Position numbers and translations under genes: made by a program | The notes under the pieces: generated by a model | Seen by the model: the letters and a program-made list of their open reading frames with translations, nothing else | What the model was told of the DNA's origin: nothing | Databases searched by the model: none | Part shown: positions 22,641-35,330 of the stretch, one piece after another | Layout: each line of letters begins with the position of its first letter | Numbering within the stretch: position 1 is the stretch's first letter | Origin: Rhynchospora pubera | Lineage: Eukaryota > Streptophyta > Magnoliopsida > Poales > Cyperaceae | Length of the DNA stretch: 64,000 nt | Assembly (NCBI GenBank): GCA_028095005.1 | Contig: CM051460.1 | Coordinates: 83,159,676 to 83,223,675, forward strand | Direction: 5' to 3'

Positions 22641-23544
22641 TTGGTCAGCTAACTTGCCTTAGGTATGGGTTTAATATGTTAAAAACAGTTTGGATTAAAC
22701 ATGGTAATTATAGTTTATCATGTAAGTCATGCAGTTAATTATAAAGCATGCGTCGTATAGGATGATTAGAAAAATAATAATCAGAGGAAAACTAGTATTA
22801 AAATCCAACTGGTTTCATTCATCCATACTATATGTGTCAGCACGGCCCCATAAAATATCAGTAGAATACAATGTAGCTAATAAAAGAAAAAGTGCTTCGT
22901 TAATTATGTTAGCTTTTATTTAATTTGATCCGTACTTTTGACTGGAGCTTTTATTATTACGTCAGTATAATTAACCCAGTGTACTTGTGTTTTTTCTCAC
23001 TTTGAGAACCACCTATAATTACTCATATAGTCTCATACATTAGGTCAAAGATTTGTCTCATTTTGTCAATGCAGTATACTTACCAGAGAAGAACAATGAA
23101 TATATAAATTTACAAATCAATCCAATAACATTCTAATATTCAGTATAATTTATGTGTAGTGATGATAAGCAATATTCTGACAAGCAAGTTGATGAGCAAT
23201 CCTCTAAAAGATGTGCTATTACTTCGTTATTTGGAGAGAGATATGTTCTAGAGTTTTTTGAGAGGTGGAAAAAATTTGCATTCTGATTTAATTTCTGAAG
23301 TTCTACTGGAATGGATGCCACCTAGGAAGTTTTAGTCTTCTTTCCTTCTTCTCAGAATCTTAATCCTAAAATATAACAGAAGGGCAAATAGAAAAGAGAT
23401 TTCAAATTTAGAAGGGCAAAATAAGGAGATTTTATTTTCGGAGGACAAATCGCCTATTTTCTCAGTTCATAGAGCAAAAAAAAATTTTCCCTTTAATGTA
23501 GGTCTTCATCTCAAAAGATTATAAAGAATTTAATCTCTTATGAA
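22641..23544. other. Intergenic, no gene seen
   Basis: One more partial match to the tandem unit (AAACATGGTAATTATAG, about 22698) follows the array. The rest shows no convincing coding sequence or repeat. Confidence 0.4.
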
Positions 23545-23558
23545 GAAGCGTTCTAATG

Positions 23559-23860
23559 TCAGATTGCGTCTTAGCAACAGCATCATCAGAAGACACTTCT
23601 GAAGGACATGTGCAAACTGCGTCTGATGAAGATTTACTGGACTAATGTCTCTAGTTTTTTTAGTTTTTCTTTTTAGCAGTTAAACTAATGATTGTCACCT
23701 TGTGGTATGTTCCCTTACTTTTACTTTTACTTTTCTTACTTTTCCTTTCGGTTTAGAGTCACTCTTTTGATGACTCGCTTTGTATGGATACTTTTTTTGA
23801 GGTAATGTTTGGATCCCCTTCTTGGGGCTCTTTGCATCAAAAAAAAAAAAAAAAAAAAAA
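23559..23860 (+). mobile_element. Retro-inserted sequence with poly(A) tail and 14-bp target duplication
   Basis: The insert ends in a run of about 22 A and is flanked by the direct repeat GAAGCGTTCTAATG (23545-23558 and 23861-23874). A poly(A) tail plus a TSD longer than 10 bp is the signature of L1-type target-primed insertion. The first 85 bases form an open frame ending in TAA (reading SDCVLATASSEDTSEGHVQ and on), so the insert may be the 3' end of an mRNA (a 5'-truncated retrocopy) or a LINE 3' end. I do not recognise the source. Confidence 0.75.
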
Positions 23861-24029
23861 GAAGCGTTCTAATGAATATATAAAATATGAATCACTTTGG
23901 AGTGATTCCTGTTTAGTGTTGATAGATTTACTTTATACAACTCTGTTCTTATAAATATTCTAAATTCTAAGGTATTTTATTGTTGAAAAAAATATGTATT
24001 CTTACATCTTTCTATTCTATTTTTACAGA

Positions 24030-24300
24030 GAAATTGTACTTGGGCCTACAATGCAAGGAAGGCCTATAATTGACCATCACAAAGCAATCATCGGCGAAAT
24101 ACTTTGTTATAAGATCATTCAGCATAACAAGAAACACGAGTATGTTTTTCCGGCTTATTTCAATTTCGTTAATTAAATTTTTATTCAACCAACCAGCATG
24201 AAATTAGTTTTAAAAAATATTCTCTTTTAGAAAATTTTCAATGCAAGTGCTAGGACCGCTGCAAAATCACCGATCAAACGGTCACGTCTGCTTCCAGGGT
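24030..24300 (+). pseudogene. Two possible exons of an unknown gene
   Basis: A frame at about 24030-24139 reads REIVLGPTMQGRPIIDHHKA and on to NKKHE. It lies between a TTTTACAG acceptor-like and a GAGTATG donor-like site. A second stretch at 24231-24299 follows a TTTTAG site and reads KIFNASARTAAKSPIKRSRL. Neither is recognised and no start or stop joins them. They may be remnants of the same unknown gene as the fragment at 17640-17851, with the solo LTR and the tandem array now between them, but this is speculative. Confidence 0.25.
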
Positions 24301-25019
24301 AAAAAACCTAATTATTGTTGTTTATGTATCATGTATACCTAAAGTTCCAACCAACTTATGGGACAATTGGACAAATAATTTATATGTAGGTTAGCATAAA
24401 TACAAAATATATTTAAAATAAAATTAGCTAATATGTGAATACAAAATATAGTTTGCCCATGGAAAGCTTAACTTCAACATATAAATACTAACACATCATA
24501 ATCAAAGATTTCTCATCTATTATAACTATCATGACTAAGTTGTATCGAACGAACCTCGATTTATTAACCTAGTTAAAATGATTTCATTATCTTAGTATCT
24601 AGAACTAAAGAATTAAAAAAGTTTATGATAAATGACAAATTAGCAAAGATCCAAGCATCATTTTTTTTCTCTCTTCCAAATGTGCACAAAGACAGAAAGA
24701 GAGAAAAGGAGGAAAAAAAAAAGGGAATGGGTTCTACTGTGTATGGTAATTGTCATGGAAATTAGGTAAGTTACTGTTTTTTTTTTTTTCCATTCAATAT
24801 CTTTTAATATTTTTTAATAAATTGCTAACTACATCCAAAAAATAACTTTTGTACATTTTAATGTATGGATTCAACCAATAGAGTATCATAGAGTTTTTAC
24901 GAGGTTAAAATTAACGTACCAATAAAATATAAAATATTTCATACTTATAAATTATATTTCTTTTATTTATAAGGCAGTAAATTTTTTCATGAAATGGGGT
25001 CAAATGACCCGGACCCGTA

Positions 25020-25525
25020 TTCTCCGGGTGATTGAATACAACCATCCAGTGGACGTCTTTTAATTCGAGCCGTCTGATTTAATCTAAACGGTTATATTTT
25101 TTCGGGCCTATCAATTTTAGTATCATGCACGGGACATCTATGGCCATTGAGATTTAATCAGACGGCTGAGATCGAAACCATCCACTGGCCCTCTAGAGGA
25201 TGCGAACTCCAAATTTATTACTATTCAACCATCCAGTGGACGTCTTTCAATCCGAGCCGTCTGATTTAATCTAAACAGTTATATTTTTTTCGGGCCTATC
25301 AATTTTAGTATCATGCACGGGACATCTATGACCATTGAGATTTAATCAGACGACTGAGATCGAAACCATCCACTAGCCCTCCAGAGGATGCGAACTCCAA
25401 ATTTGTTACTATTCAACCATCCAGTGAACGTCTTTCAATCCAAACCGTCTGATTTAATTTAAACAGTTATATTTTTTCGGGCCTATCAATTTTAGTATCT
25501 ATGTACGGGAGATTATGACCATTGA
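25020..25525. repeat. Two and a half tandem copies of a MITE (family 2) upstream of the DUF629-like gene
   Basis: The unit of about 187 bp runs from CATCCAGTGGACGTCTTT through CCGTCTGATTTAATCT, TTTTTCGGGCCTATCAATTT, AGATTTAATCAGACGG and CCATCCACTGGCCCTC. It occurs at about 25040, 25227 and 25417, the last truncated near 25525. Each unit is itself an inverted repeat. The array ends about 180 bp before the DUF629-like start codon, so it lies in or next to the promoter. Relatives occur at 33905-34090 and 41918-42118. Confidence 0.75.
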
Positions 25526-25703
25526 TTACTCGTAAGAACTCCGCCTCTGGCATATCAGGGCAATTTTTCTTAGAAAAAAAGAAGAGCGGCGTTGATTCTC
25601 TTTTTGTTCGGTACCAGGCCTTTCTCGAGTTAAGCTTCCCGCCAACCTCTAAAACTTCAAGCTCTTGCCTCTTGCCATACCAAATACCATCCAACTCGAC
25701 TCC

Positions 25704-28700
25704 ATGACGCGCCGCGAGTTGTCTTCGGATCACCCCGTTCTAAGCGTCGTCCATGAGCGCATCCGTCACTATGAAGCGATGATCCGCAAATCGACCGCTA
25801 ATAGAAAAACCTTACAGAAGCAAAAGAACAAGTCCAAATCCTTACAAAAGCAAAAGAAACCACCTTTATCCAAACCGATTGTTGAGGCTGTAATTGGGGA
25901 GTTAGGGGAGCTCAGGTCGAAGTTTATCTCAGCCCTTGCAGAGGAACTGAACCAGACAATGGCGACCTCCGTTCTAAAAACCCTCGTTAGGCGAATTAGA
26001 AAGTATCAGAAGAAGCGCGCCCACATAAACCGACTCCTCACAAGTGGAGACACACGAAAAAGAAAGAAACAGCAAGAGGAGGTTCTAAGCTCGGAACCAA
26101 TCGTCACAGCTCTGCTAAGGGAGTTGAGAAATCTCGCCCGACCGCTTATCTCAGCCTTAAAGGAGGAGCTGCTCCAAATTTGCCAAAGTTCTTCTCTTTT
26201 TCAGTTCGAGGCATTCAGAAAATATAATTACAGTCCCATTGAGATGTTGCTGCGCTTGGTGAATTTGGCTTCTCTATTGGATATGAAATCGAAATCCCAG
26301 AACGAGTCCTCACCTGTGATGCTGATGCGCAGATTTGACAAGGGGTGCCTGACTTACGACTACATGACTGGTAAGACTGGTAAGGAGGTGCAGTTGTTGA
26401 CTGGGAATGATCGCAAGTTTATCTCTTTACTGCGATTTCTTGTCGCCTCACAACCTGCTGGTACTACTGCTTGTGAGTGGCCTTTTCTTTTCCTTTCCTT
26501 TCCTTTTGTGATATTGCAGTTATTGTTACATGAGTGCATAAAAGTGTCCAACTTTGCTCCAGAAGAGGTGAAACAAGGGGAATTGACTCCCACTCCTTCC
26601 CCCTCCTTTTCCTTCTCAAAACTCGAGCAAAGCCTTCAACTTTTTAGAATTGCTTATACATCTTTGTATTCTTTTCAGGCTTACATCTCATATTAGAATC
26701 TACTTCAGATAGTCATCTTCTTTGTTTAAATCTTGATGCATCATATTTATATAAAAATAAATCTCCTGTATCCTTAACTTCTCTTCAATTTTTAACTAAA
26801 TTATTTTTCAATGCGTTATTCCGTTCAATTCAATTAATTGGAGCTTCCTGATCCTCTTGAAATTCATTTTCATAACTGCCCAACCAAAAGAAACAGAATA
26901 GTGCATCAGACAATTCTTCACGGATTAATATTGTTTTAAACTTTTAATATTTGCAGGTGCTGACAATGGCATTTTTCCATCAGAGTACTCTGCTAAGGTT
27001 GAGATAGTCGGATCTATAGATAAGAAGGTAATCTGTCATATGTCACAGCCTCACAGGGGAACATTCCATTTTCTTTTCCTTTTTCTTTTTTAAAAAAAAA
27101 ATGTATATATATATATATAGCTTGAATCTTACAATGAAAAACATGCTTGACCTAAGCTGACCAAGTATCACAAACCAACTTCCGCATCCTTATTAGATGG
27201 GCATATGATATAAGATATCAGATAGGCAATATGATGTAACCTAATATTTAGATAATGATTATTTGATTCTGATATACCTATTGCACATACCAGATATACC
27301 ATGGTGCATATCTAAAACCCCATGCAAAAACCCCATCACTTAAAATGAAGAGTGCGTCTGGTCCCTCCTGTTGTTCCATGAATTCTCGTCAGTCAGGAAC
27401 ATCAGCATTGGTGATGGATGAGGCCCAGGCTGCTAAATACTGGGATACCCTTCAGCAAACAAGTATGGATATAATTTTCAATTTTATTTGAGGCTCACCT
27501 CATACTGATTACTTCTAGGGAGTGCTGAAGTTCAAGTGCCTTACTTTTCAAATAGTTTTTGAGTGAATACTGGTTTTAGTTTCTTATCTGAACTGCCTGA
27601 ACCTACTAATCAATTGCATTCTGCTCTGTTAGAGACCTGCTCATGTTTGTACCTTTGAAAGCATTTACTGAGGCTATAATAGTGCATAAACCATCCATTA
27701 ATATGGCTCCTGTTTAAACCACAAGGGCCAATACATGATTTTGTGCTATATGTATCCTTCTGTAATTTTCCTTTGTTTGTTTCCACCTCACAGAAATACG
27801 GGAATTGTTGGTTTTTTCTGCCTCTGAACTTGTCCGGCACTGTGCTCATCTCGGGAGTTTATGCCTGAGAGATTTCATATCAGAAGCAATACTCTTTTAC
27901 AAACTTCATGGTACATGGGAGACTTACATCTGCCCCAAACCTGGCTGCTTTCGTTGGTTCAAAGAGGACAAATTACTCATTGGTCACTTGATGAGCGACC
28001 ACTTCCCAATCTTTCATAGAATTGGCAGATGGCCATCTCCTGAAGACATCCCATCTGAGGAAAGGTGTGTTGATTCCCTTAGTAAGATGGTCTGGAAGCC
28101 TATCAATCTTCAAGGTGCGCTCGATCTGCTCTCCAGAATGTATCTAGATCACACATGCGTCAGTACAGCTGACGTTTGTGGTTGCTGTGATTGGTTTTCC
28201 TCTTTGAAATGGCCGCTTTCTAAGGATCCCGTGAGGTGCAAACTTCTAGAAAAATTGGGAAAGAGTTTCCAGGACTTAATAGCCATAGAAAAGGAGGCTT
28301 CTTATTCGCTGCTTTCGAGAGGTTACTTGATGAAAATGAATGTCCTTGCTTTTGAGAACATCTTTACCCAACTTGCCCCAAATGATAGGCTCCTTTTTCT
28401 GGGATGTTCTTTAGGATGTTCTCTAGCACACTCGCCTCTTTCCTTCTGTTTCTTGGGAAAGAAAGCTCTCTCCTTCTTTGTTGATTTAGTGAATAAGATG
28501 TGCCAGATTGTAACGCAAGCTGCAGTTTGTTCACGAAATGAAAAATTAGATCCAAACAAACGCGATGTCATCTGGAATAACAGTGGAAGTCTGGATGGTA
28601 TTTCCTTCTCTGTTGATGATGACCGTTTTGTTCTGGATCCTGCCACGGCAAAATCTCTGTACTGTGGTGAGTGGAGCACATCTTCATTGGGCAGTGCACC

Positions 28701-31700
28701 GTGTTGTCCTTCTGTCATGCAAGTCCCTGTTGAAGCCTCTGATGTATTCAAGAAAGTGGAGGACAAGCTGGTCTCTTTACTGCATACTGTTTTGGCTATC
28801 AAGTCTCGCTTTGCTGCTGCACTCATCTCCAACAAAAGATGGGCATCATTTCGTTATCCCTGGCTTCAAAGTGGCTTTAAATCTGAGGTTTGGGATTCCA
28901 GAGCCCTTGTATTTGTTCTGTTCCTCATTATTTGTTGTTTTGTTGATCCTGTTGCTGACTTTCGGTTTTGCAGATTGAGCCATTGGAGCTGAATCAACTC
29001 CAACTAGAGTGCGAGCTGGAGAGCTTGGAACCGCAGATCCGCTATCTCTGTGCCCTTGACCTGCGGATGTATATTTTGCCTCTCATGAGTTCTTTCTTGC
29101 AGGTAACCAAATTAAATCATATCTATGCTTAGTGGCTTTTTTTTTTAGGCAGGAAGCCACTGAGACTTTCTTTCTTGTCAACTGCAGAAGCGGTTACATC
29201 AGTTATGGACAACTTTTGAGGCTGAGACAGCAGAATCGGAAGAGGAACCTGATGAGGTAAGAGGATACTTTATTAAGGAAAAGCTTCCTTGTGAGCATCT
29301 GACAGAGAGCTGCTTGCTCATTCTTACTTGCTTTTCTATGCAGCCCTAATCGTCACCTGGTTGTAGAAGTACATCCCCTGATACCCTTGTCTGTACCTGC
29401 CAGTATGTAGATTTGGAAACATCAAAAAATCTTTCGTAGGTTCGAGGATGGAAACTGCAAGGCCAATTGGGCATGCCAACCTTATGACATATTTGTTTTT
29501 ATTTTTTAATTTGTTGAGTCAATTATTTCGCATCAAGTCTACTTGAGCTAAATTATTTAATTGTCTCATATTATAATTTTATGAGTGCCGTGAGAGGTGA
29601 AATATATTGAGTTACAACGTTCGTTAGATTCCATCTTATTGAAAAGTCATGAGTGGTTATGCATGTCAATCCAAAATAGTAAACTTCTTATGGCAGCCTA
29701 ATGGCCGGATGGGCCCAAGTCAGTTGTTTATTTTCATAGAGAACCATGTTTGAAACAAAGACCGTGTGCTTGTGTGCTTTTATAAACTGAAGCTTGAGAT
29801 TTCTCAAAAAATGTCTCAAAATGAATTGAACCCTAGGGGTATTTTGACTCAAACGTGATGAGCTTGGAGGTGTGACCTATGTTGTAGGTAGGTCAGGCAA
29901 GCCTTATGATCATTTGTGCAACTTGAGGTTATTTAGGTTGATGCTTTACATCGTGTCGTTTTTTTTTTTTTTTTGCAGATAAGTACAGAAGGATTATTAG
30001 AAGAAGAGCTCACTGAAGAAATGGTGGATAGTGATGAGGACGGTGCAGAGACCACTTCTGAACAATATCCAGATGACGGGGACAGTTCAGAGACCTCACC
30101 TGAAGAGAATTGTGAAAATCCAACTCTTACTGACATTGATTCAACCATAAGGGAGAGTTTTGGGCAGGCCAATAAGGACTCTGGTATTTTTTTATGGATC
30201 TCAGTCTCTAATATCCTAGAATATTTCAAACAGGCTGGTCTTGATACTGGACACAGTAGTAGAGGGGAAGGATTCACCTGTTTTAGGCTTAATAAGTCTT
30301 GGAAATGCATGCACTGTTATTGCTGCAACAAGTCATTCTTGGATCCAGAAACCCATATGGTACATATGGAAAATGAGCACCAACTTGGCCTGCCTTATGA
30401 TAAGTCATGGTTGGTACCCTTTCCTGGGATAAACATTGCTAATTTCAGTCAAGTTGGTATAGAGAGTGCATCAGGTGTGGAAGGCGTTATCACTCTTGAT
30501 CCCACTTATAATTATTTTCTCGTGGATACTGCAAAGTTCTACGAACTGAAAGTGAATGACAGTGAGGATGTCAGTCTCATAAAGCAAAAGCAATTCATGG
30601 ATGTACTTAAGGGTCTACAAGATCAAATTAGTGCCATAAAGTGTCTACTAAGTACCAAGAGCAAATACTTGAGGAACTTAGAGGTTGTGCATTGCCTCCA
30701 TGAAATATTGTTCAACGGAAACCACTCCCTGGCATTGCTTGTGACTTGGCTCCACAAGTTGTCTCTCAGCAGATCACTTTCTGGCACCAACCAGCTGTTT
30801 CAGTTGGTATTCCTCTGTCAAGTTCTTGAACATGCTCAAGCTCCTTTAAGCAATGAAACTGTTAAGCATTCTTTTGCAAAGATGCAGGATCATCTCATCA
30901 CTAAGGTTGGCTATGCCCCCTCTCCCTCCACCCCAAATACACATCCCAACCCTACCAAAAACCCTCTTTCCTATCTAACTTCTCAATGATTTGGGACTTT
31001 CTTTGCAGCTTCATGAGCTAGATCGGAAAATTGAGGAATTAATTGTTCAGAAAAATAAGTCATGGCGCCTTCTTTCTGACCTCTCTGTGTGCGACTATAG
31101 ATCGAAAATTTTGCGTTCTGTTAGGTCATACATACAGGTTTGTAATCTTGTTTTTAAAGTTTTGGCTGAAAAATATGCCCAAAATACTAATATTATATCA
31201 GCAAATTATAAGTCATACTGTTATTTCCGCTAATTTACCTCTAAAACACCGCTATTTATCATTATTTCACCGCTATGGCCTGCTACAGGTCGCGCTATCA
31301 AACGGACCGCTGAATTTATTGTGGTATAGCGATGTACCAAATAGCACTGCTGTTGCGGCCGCTATTTGAACCCTTGATTTTTCTTAAACCACCTTTATGT
31401 TTCTTCTGTGTAGGAAACATTTGGCATTACTTGCAACGTCCTTTCAGGCATATTTGATAAGATAAAGGTATGCATTACTGCTTAATTTGTTCAAGTTTTT
31501 TGCCAGGTAATGTAGATGGTTGCTTTCAATAGTTTGTATTTCAATTCTCTGTATTCTTAGGTTACAATACTTCCTTTGTACTTATTGTTTATTGATAACA
31601 ATTTAATTAATTTTAGAATGCACTTTCCTCTGTCCGCCGCTATGACCTTCTTCTTGGTCATACAACACGCTCTTTCACTGTAGAAGAAGTATTTCCTGGG

Positions 31701-32344
31701 AAAGTGAGTAGCTTATGCAAATCTCTTATGCATTATTCTGTTTTGTTTTTAATTGAAAACTCAGCTGTTACCGATATTTTGCCGTTTAGGAATCTGCAAG
31801 TAGGACTAAGTGTGAGAAACAGAATAAGCTGATTTGACCGTAAAAATAACTGATGTAAAGACTTGCTTTAATTTCATTTCAACACTCAACTCAAGTTTCT
31901 GTTTGGATAAAAAATGAGCAGGTGCTTATCAGCAGGATGAAGAACAAATCAGCCTGGAGTTATGCTTATATTGGTTTTGATTTGAAATTTTCTGGTGCGA
32001 GTTCTTCCCTTTTAATTTTTTTTGTGTTTATCTGACAATCAGAAAAGAATTCCTTTATGGAGCTTCTGGTTTCTTAAATATACTATATAGAATCATATGT
32101 TTATGTTTTTGCAGGTAAGTGGTATGGGGAGAAAATCACTGGTAGTTTTAGATTTAACGGAACATCAGAATGGGATGAAATTGGCTCAGGAACGACAGGT
32201 AAGTTGTCACTTGACATCAAACCTACGGTCTTCCAAGATAAGAAATATTTCAGGGAGTTCCTTGACGAGGGACTGCATTTTGCCGTGTGCCAAAAGTTAA
32301 GTTATCTGTTTAATGATAATTTTGAACAAAATTTTCAGTGTTGA
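25704..32344 (+). CDS. DUF629-like C2H2 zinc-finger protein (12 exons, 1266 aa)
   Basis: Twelve exons with GT-AG borders and consistent phase can be joined: 25704-26472, 26957-27027, 27294-27462, 27794-28887, 28974-29102, 29188-29256, 29979-30905, 31009-31137, 31414-31467, 31617-31703, 31922-31994 and 32115-32344. The N-terminal 250 residues are basic and helical, with no recognised domain. Two C2H2 fingers are visible: C383, C388, H401, H406 (C-x4-C-x12-H-x4-H) and C880, C883, H896, H901 (C-x2-C-x12-H-x4-H). The first is followed by VWKPINLQGALDLL, which resembles the segment after the finger in plant DUF629 proteins annotated as ubiquitin carboxyl-terminal hydrolase-related. No UCH catalytic domain is present. 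An acidic stretch lies around 770-815. The start is the first in-frame ATG after the tandem MITEs. A paralogous 3' end lies at 74-711. Function is unknown. Confidence 0.8.
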
Positions 32345-33060
32345 TGTGTCTGGATAGGATTAGTAATGGCAATGAAGTTTAGAATAGTGAAACTGATTGT
32401 CTTTTGAAGCTGGTACGATGAATTGAAGTTTCTTGATCAAGCTCTGTAGCGAGGATGTTTTTGTTTCCCCCTTCAACTTTGCAAATTGTGGCTTATAATT
32501 TTTATGCTTGGATATCATAAACAGCTTATTTTGTTTATTGGAAGTCATCCTTGAAATACATTTGTTATTTCATAGTATCGTTAATTGTCAAATCTATTGC
32601 TTCTTGTATAGTTGTATTGTTAAGATAAGATGGGGGTAAAAGGAACCTTCCTTCATAGCTTTTTTGATAAAGCATTGTACCAGATAGGAAAAATCAAGGT
32701 CAAAGTAAAGGAATAGTTGCTAATGTAATATGTATCCTTGAATTGGATGTTAGTTTTTTTTTTTTTTCAAAATACATTATTTGTTTAATAATATGGCAAA
32801 CCATCTACGTTTTCTTTTCTTGGTTAAATTGTGTCCTTTACAAAGCAACTGTGCTCACTAAATTACCTCCTCAAAAATAAATCAAACGCTGCATTGGGCA
32901 AGTCATCAAATAATTATGGGGCCCTGTTGCTCCACAATAAATGTTGGTATAAGTCAAACACTGCATTAGGCACGAGGTCAAATTAATGTTGGATCTAATA
33001 ATATGAAATTTCGGATCAGATGAAGTTAGGAATTCATCACAACTTCATTACATGAGGTCA
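32345..33060. other. 3' flank of the DUF629-like gene, no other gene seen
   Basis: The first 200 bases resemble the 3' flank of the left-edge paralogue (712-890) and probably hold the 3' UTR. The rest is AT-rich with no recognisable feature. Confidence 0.5.
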
Positions 33061-33600
33061 TAGCATAGCTGTTAAACAATGAAAATAAGGACACAGAAAT
33101 AAAAGCACTACAGAGGAACTTATTGTAGTATGCAGTACAAGAAGATTTATTCACTCTTAACTAACACTAATTTTGATCTGCTTGCTCTGTTAAACAATGC
33201 CAATTTAACTCTGGAGTTATCATCCTGTCCATCATGCCTTCTCTTATAAATATTTTTTGTTGTTGCAACTATTTTCTACCACAATTTGCAAACAGTCACT
33301 ATATTTTGGATCCACTCAATTTGAGCAAAAATAGTGTTACAAGACTAAAAAAAAAAAAAACTAAGCTTAGGGATCATAATAGACAATTCAATTGCTTTAG
33401 GAATATTAATGCAACTCCTTAAGAAGAGATTCTCATCCCATTGTTGGAATACGATGGTATAGACTGATAGATGAGGGGCAACTTGTACCAAACACACCTG
33501 TCTCAAAGAATGATGTCATTTGTTTCACCTTCATTTGAGGGCATTGGGCCTTAAAATATTAAGAGCAAAGAAAACAATTCAAAAAGTTGTACCAAATCAA
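33060..33600 (-). pseudogene. Intron-only remnant of a third Clp gene copy
   Basis: This stretch matches intron 3 of the intact Clp gene (about 39838-40385) and of the pseudogene (about 2668-3185) over more than 500 bp, including CACTACAGAGGAACTTATTG and CAAAGAATGATGTCATTTG. It stops just short of exon 3 and contains no exon sequence. It follows the DUF629-like gene in the same order as in the left-edge copy. Confidence 0.8.
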
Positions 33601-33779
33601 AATCAAATCAAAAGACAATACATTAATCCGGAGAATAACATCCGAATCAGATAGTACTGCTGATCCACAGTTCTCCTGACAGTATTTCCATCCTGGCCGT
33701 TCGTTCTGCTTCATTCGATCGCATCCGTCCGAATAAATTAATCATGTGCATACAGATCTCTCTTCTGGATATTTCCTAC

Positions 33780-34095
33780 TGGAGTCGTATCCTCTGGATG
33801 GTTTAATAAAACCATCCAGTGGACGTCTCAAGTCCTCAACCATCTGATGCAAATGGATGGTTGGATCTCATAATTAATCGAAAAACAAAAACACAGGTAT
33901 ACGGTGGAGTCGGATCCTCTCATCATTTTTTACAAACGATCACTGGTCGTTTTTCGATCTGGACCGTCTGATTTTAATCTCAACTGTTAACATTTTTTCG
34001 GGCCTATCAATCGTGATACTAGCACGGGGCATCCATAGTCATTAAGATTAAATCAGACGGCTCAGATCTAAAAATGACCAGATGATCTCACTCCG
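33780..34095. mobile_element. Family-2 MITE copies
   Basis: A partial unit at about 33780-33870 (CCATCCAGTGGACGTCTC) is followed by a fuller inverted-repeat copy at about 33905-34090. That copy contains GGACCGTCTGATTTTAATCT, TTTTTCGGGCCTATCAATCG and AGATTAAATCAGACGG. It is most similar to the copy upstream of the Clp gene (41918-42118). It lies next to the start of the possible transcript at 34180. Confidence 0.7.
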
Positions 34096-34179
34096 GTATA
34101 CGGTTACTCTTTCGTATTTCTCTCTCTTTGTATCATGTATCCTATCACATCGGAATCCATTCTCTTTCTCCTACCTGTG

Positions 34180-35330
34180 TGCATTTAGAGAGAAAAAAGG
34201 CGATCGTCGAGGCTCGAAGGCGAAACAAATTCTCGTGAAGCCCTTCCCATTTGCCCGTCTCTTTCCTCTCTCACTCGTACAGAGAAATCCTATCCTCTCT
34301 CCCCACTCTCTCACTGCCTCTCGCTCACCCCTCCACACCCTCAAACCGAGCCTCCACACCTCTCTCTCTCTCAATGTCGATCTTGGTAGATTGGAGAACT
34401 CTCCCGTCCTCGCCTAGCGCCGCACCGCACCCGTCTTGTCCCAACTGTGCTTTGATCAGTGCTCACCTCCGAATAGGAAAAGGAGACAAACCCTAAACTC
34501 TAGTTTCATCAGTTGGGACTGGTGGATTGAAGCCAAAACAACAATTTCTGACAGGTAATTTTATGCATTTTTTTTATTCCTTAAATGTAAAATTTCGTCC
34601 AAATTGTACATTTGTATAATATATTATCACGAACCTCAGCTCAATTAAATGAAAAAGAGAGAAAAATTGAGAAGATGAAGAAATGGAGAAGGATAGCATT
34701 TTTTTAAGCATACAGTAGGTCCCAAAACTCTTTTTCTAGTATGCAATTTCAAGCCCTGAACTGATGTATGCAATTCAAACTGTAATCAAAGTAATTTTGA
34801 TAAGAGTGCTAACGGGTACATTTGGCCCTTCTATTATATTCTATCTTTCTAGTCTCAGCTTTCTTTATTATAGCCTTGATTTCATGATATATTACAATTT
34901 AAAATTATAGAATTTCTAATGTTTTGAAGCACCTTCAGCTTAACAATTTCTCTTTATTTTTCAGGTGTGTAAATATGGTAGAGAAACTCAATTGAAAATA
35001 CTGCTAATTCAAATTTTCAAGTACCTTTAGCCATCAACTCATCATGAGAAATGTAAACTATCGCGAAGCTTCTGTGAGGCAAAATTGAAAACAAGAAATT
35101 TAACCAAAAAATAGTTCTTTATTTAGAGTTTGTAGTTCTTTATTCTTCTAATTTTTATTTTTGTAATGTTAAGTTTATCTTGTGTATGCCATCCTCACCA
35201 TGTGTTAATTTTATATTGTGCTAGGATTAAGCATTTAACACTTATAATTTGCAATCATTTTGGGGTCTTTTGTAAAGAAAAGAATATAAGTTTGGTATGA
35301 ACCGGGGACTTAATTTTGATCAGTTGGTAT
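34180..35330 (+). other. Possible spliced transcript without a clear protein (5' UTR-like exon plus second exon)
   Basis: A CT-rich, GC-richer block (34180-34554) looks like a plant 5' exon and ends at a good donor (CTGACAG then GTAATTTT, 34554/34555). An acceptor TTTTTCAG precedes a second block at about 34966. The longest sensible frame starts with the ATG at 34374 (MSILVDWRTLPSSPSAAPHP, about 40 codons) and is not recognised. The second block has no sizeable frame. It may be a non-coding RNA, a gene remnant or chance. Confidence 0.3.

Noticed and set aside
28323..28835. Minus-strand frame of 170 codons
   Set aside because: It lies opposite exon 4 of the DUF629-like gene, which has splice borders, phase and zinc-finger motifs. 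The minus frame has none.
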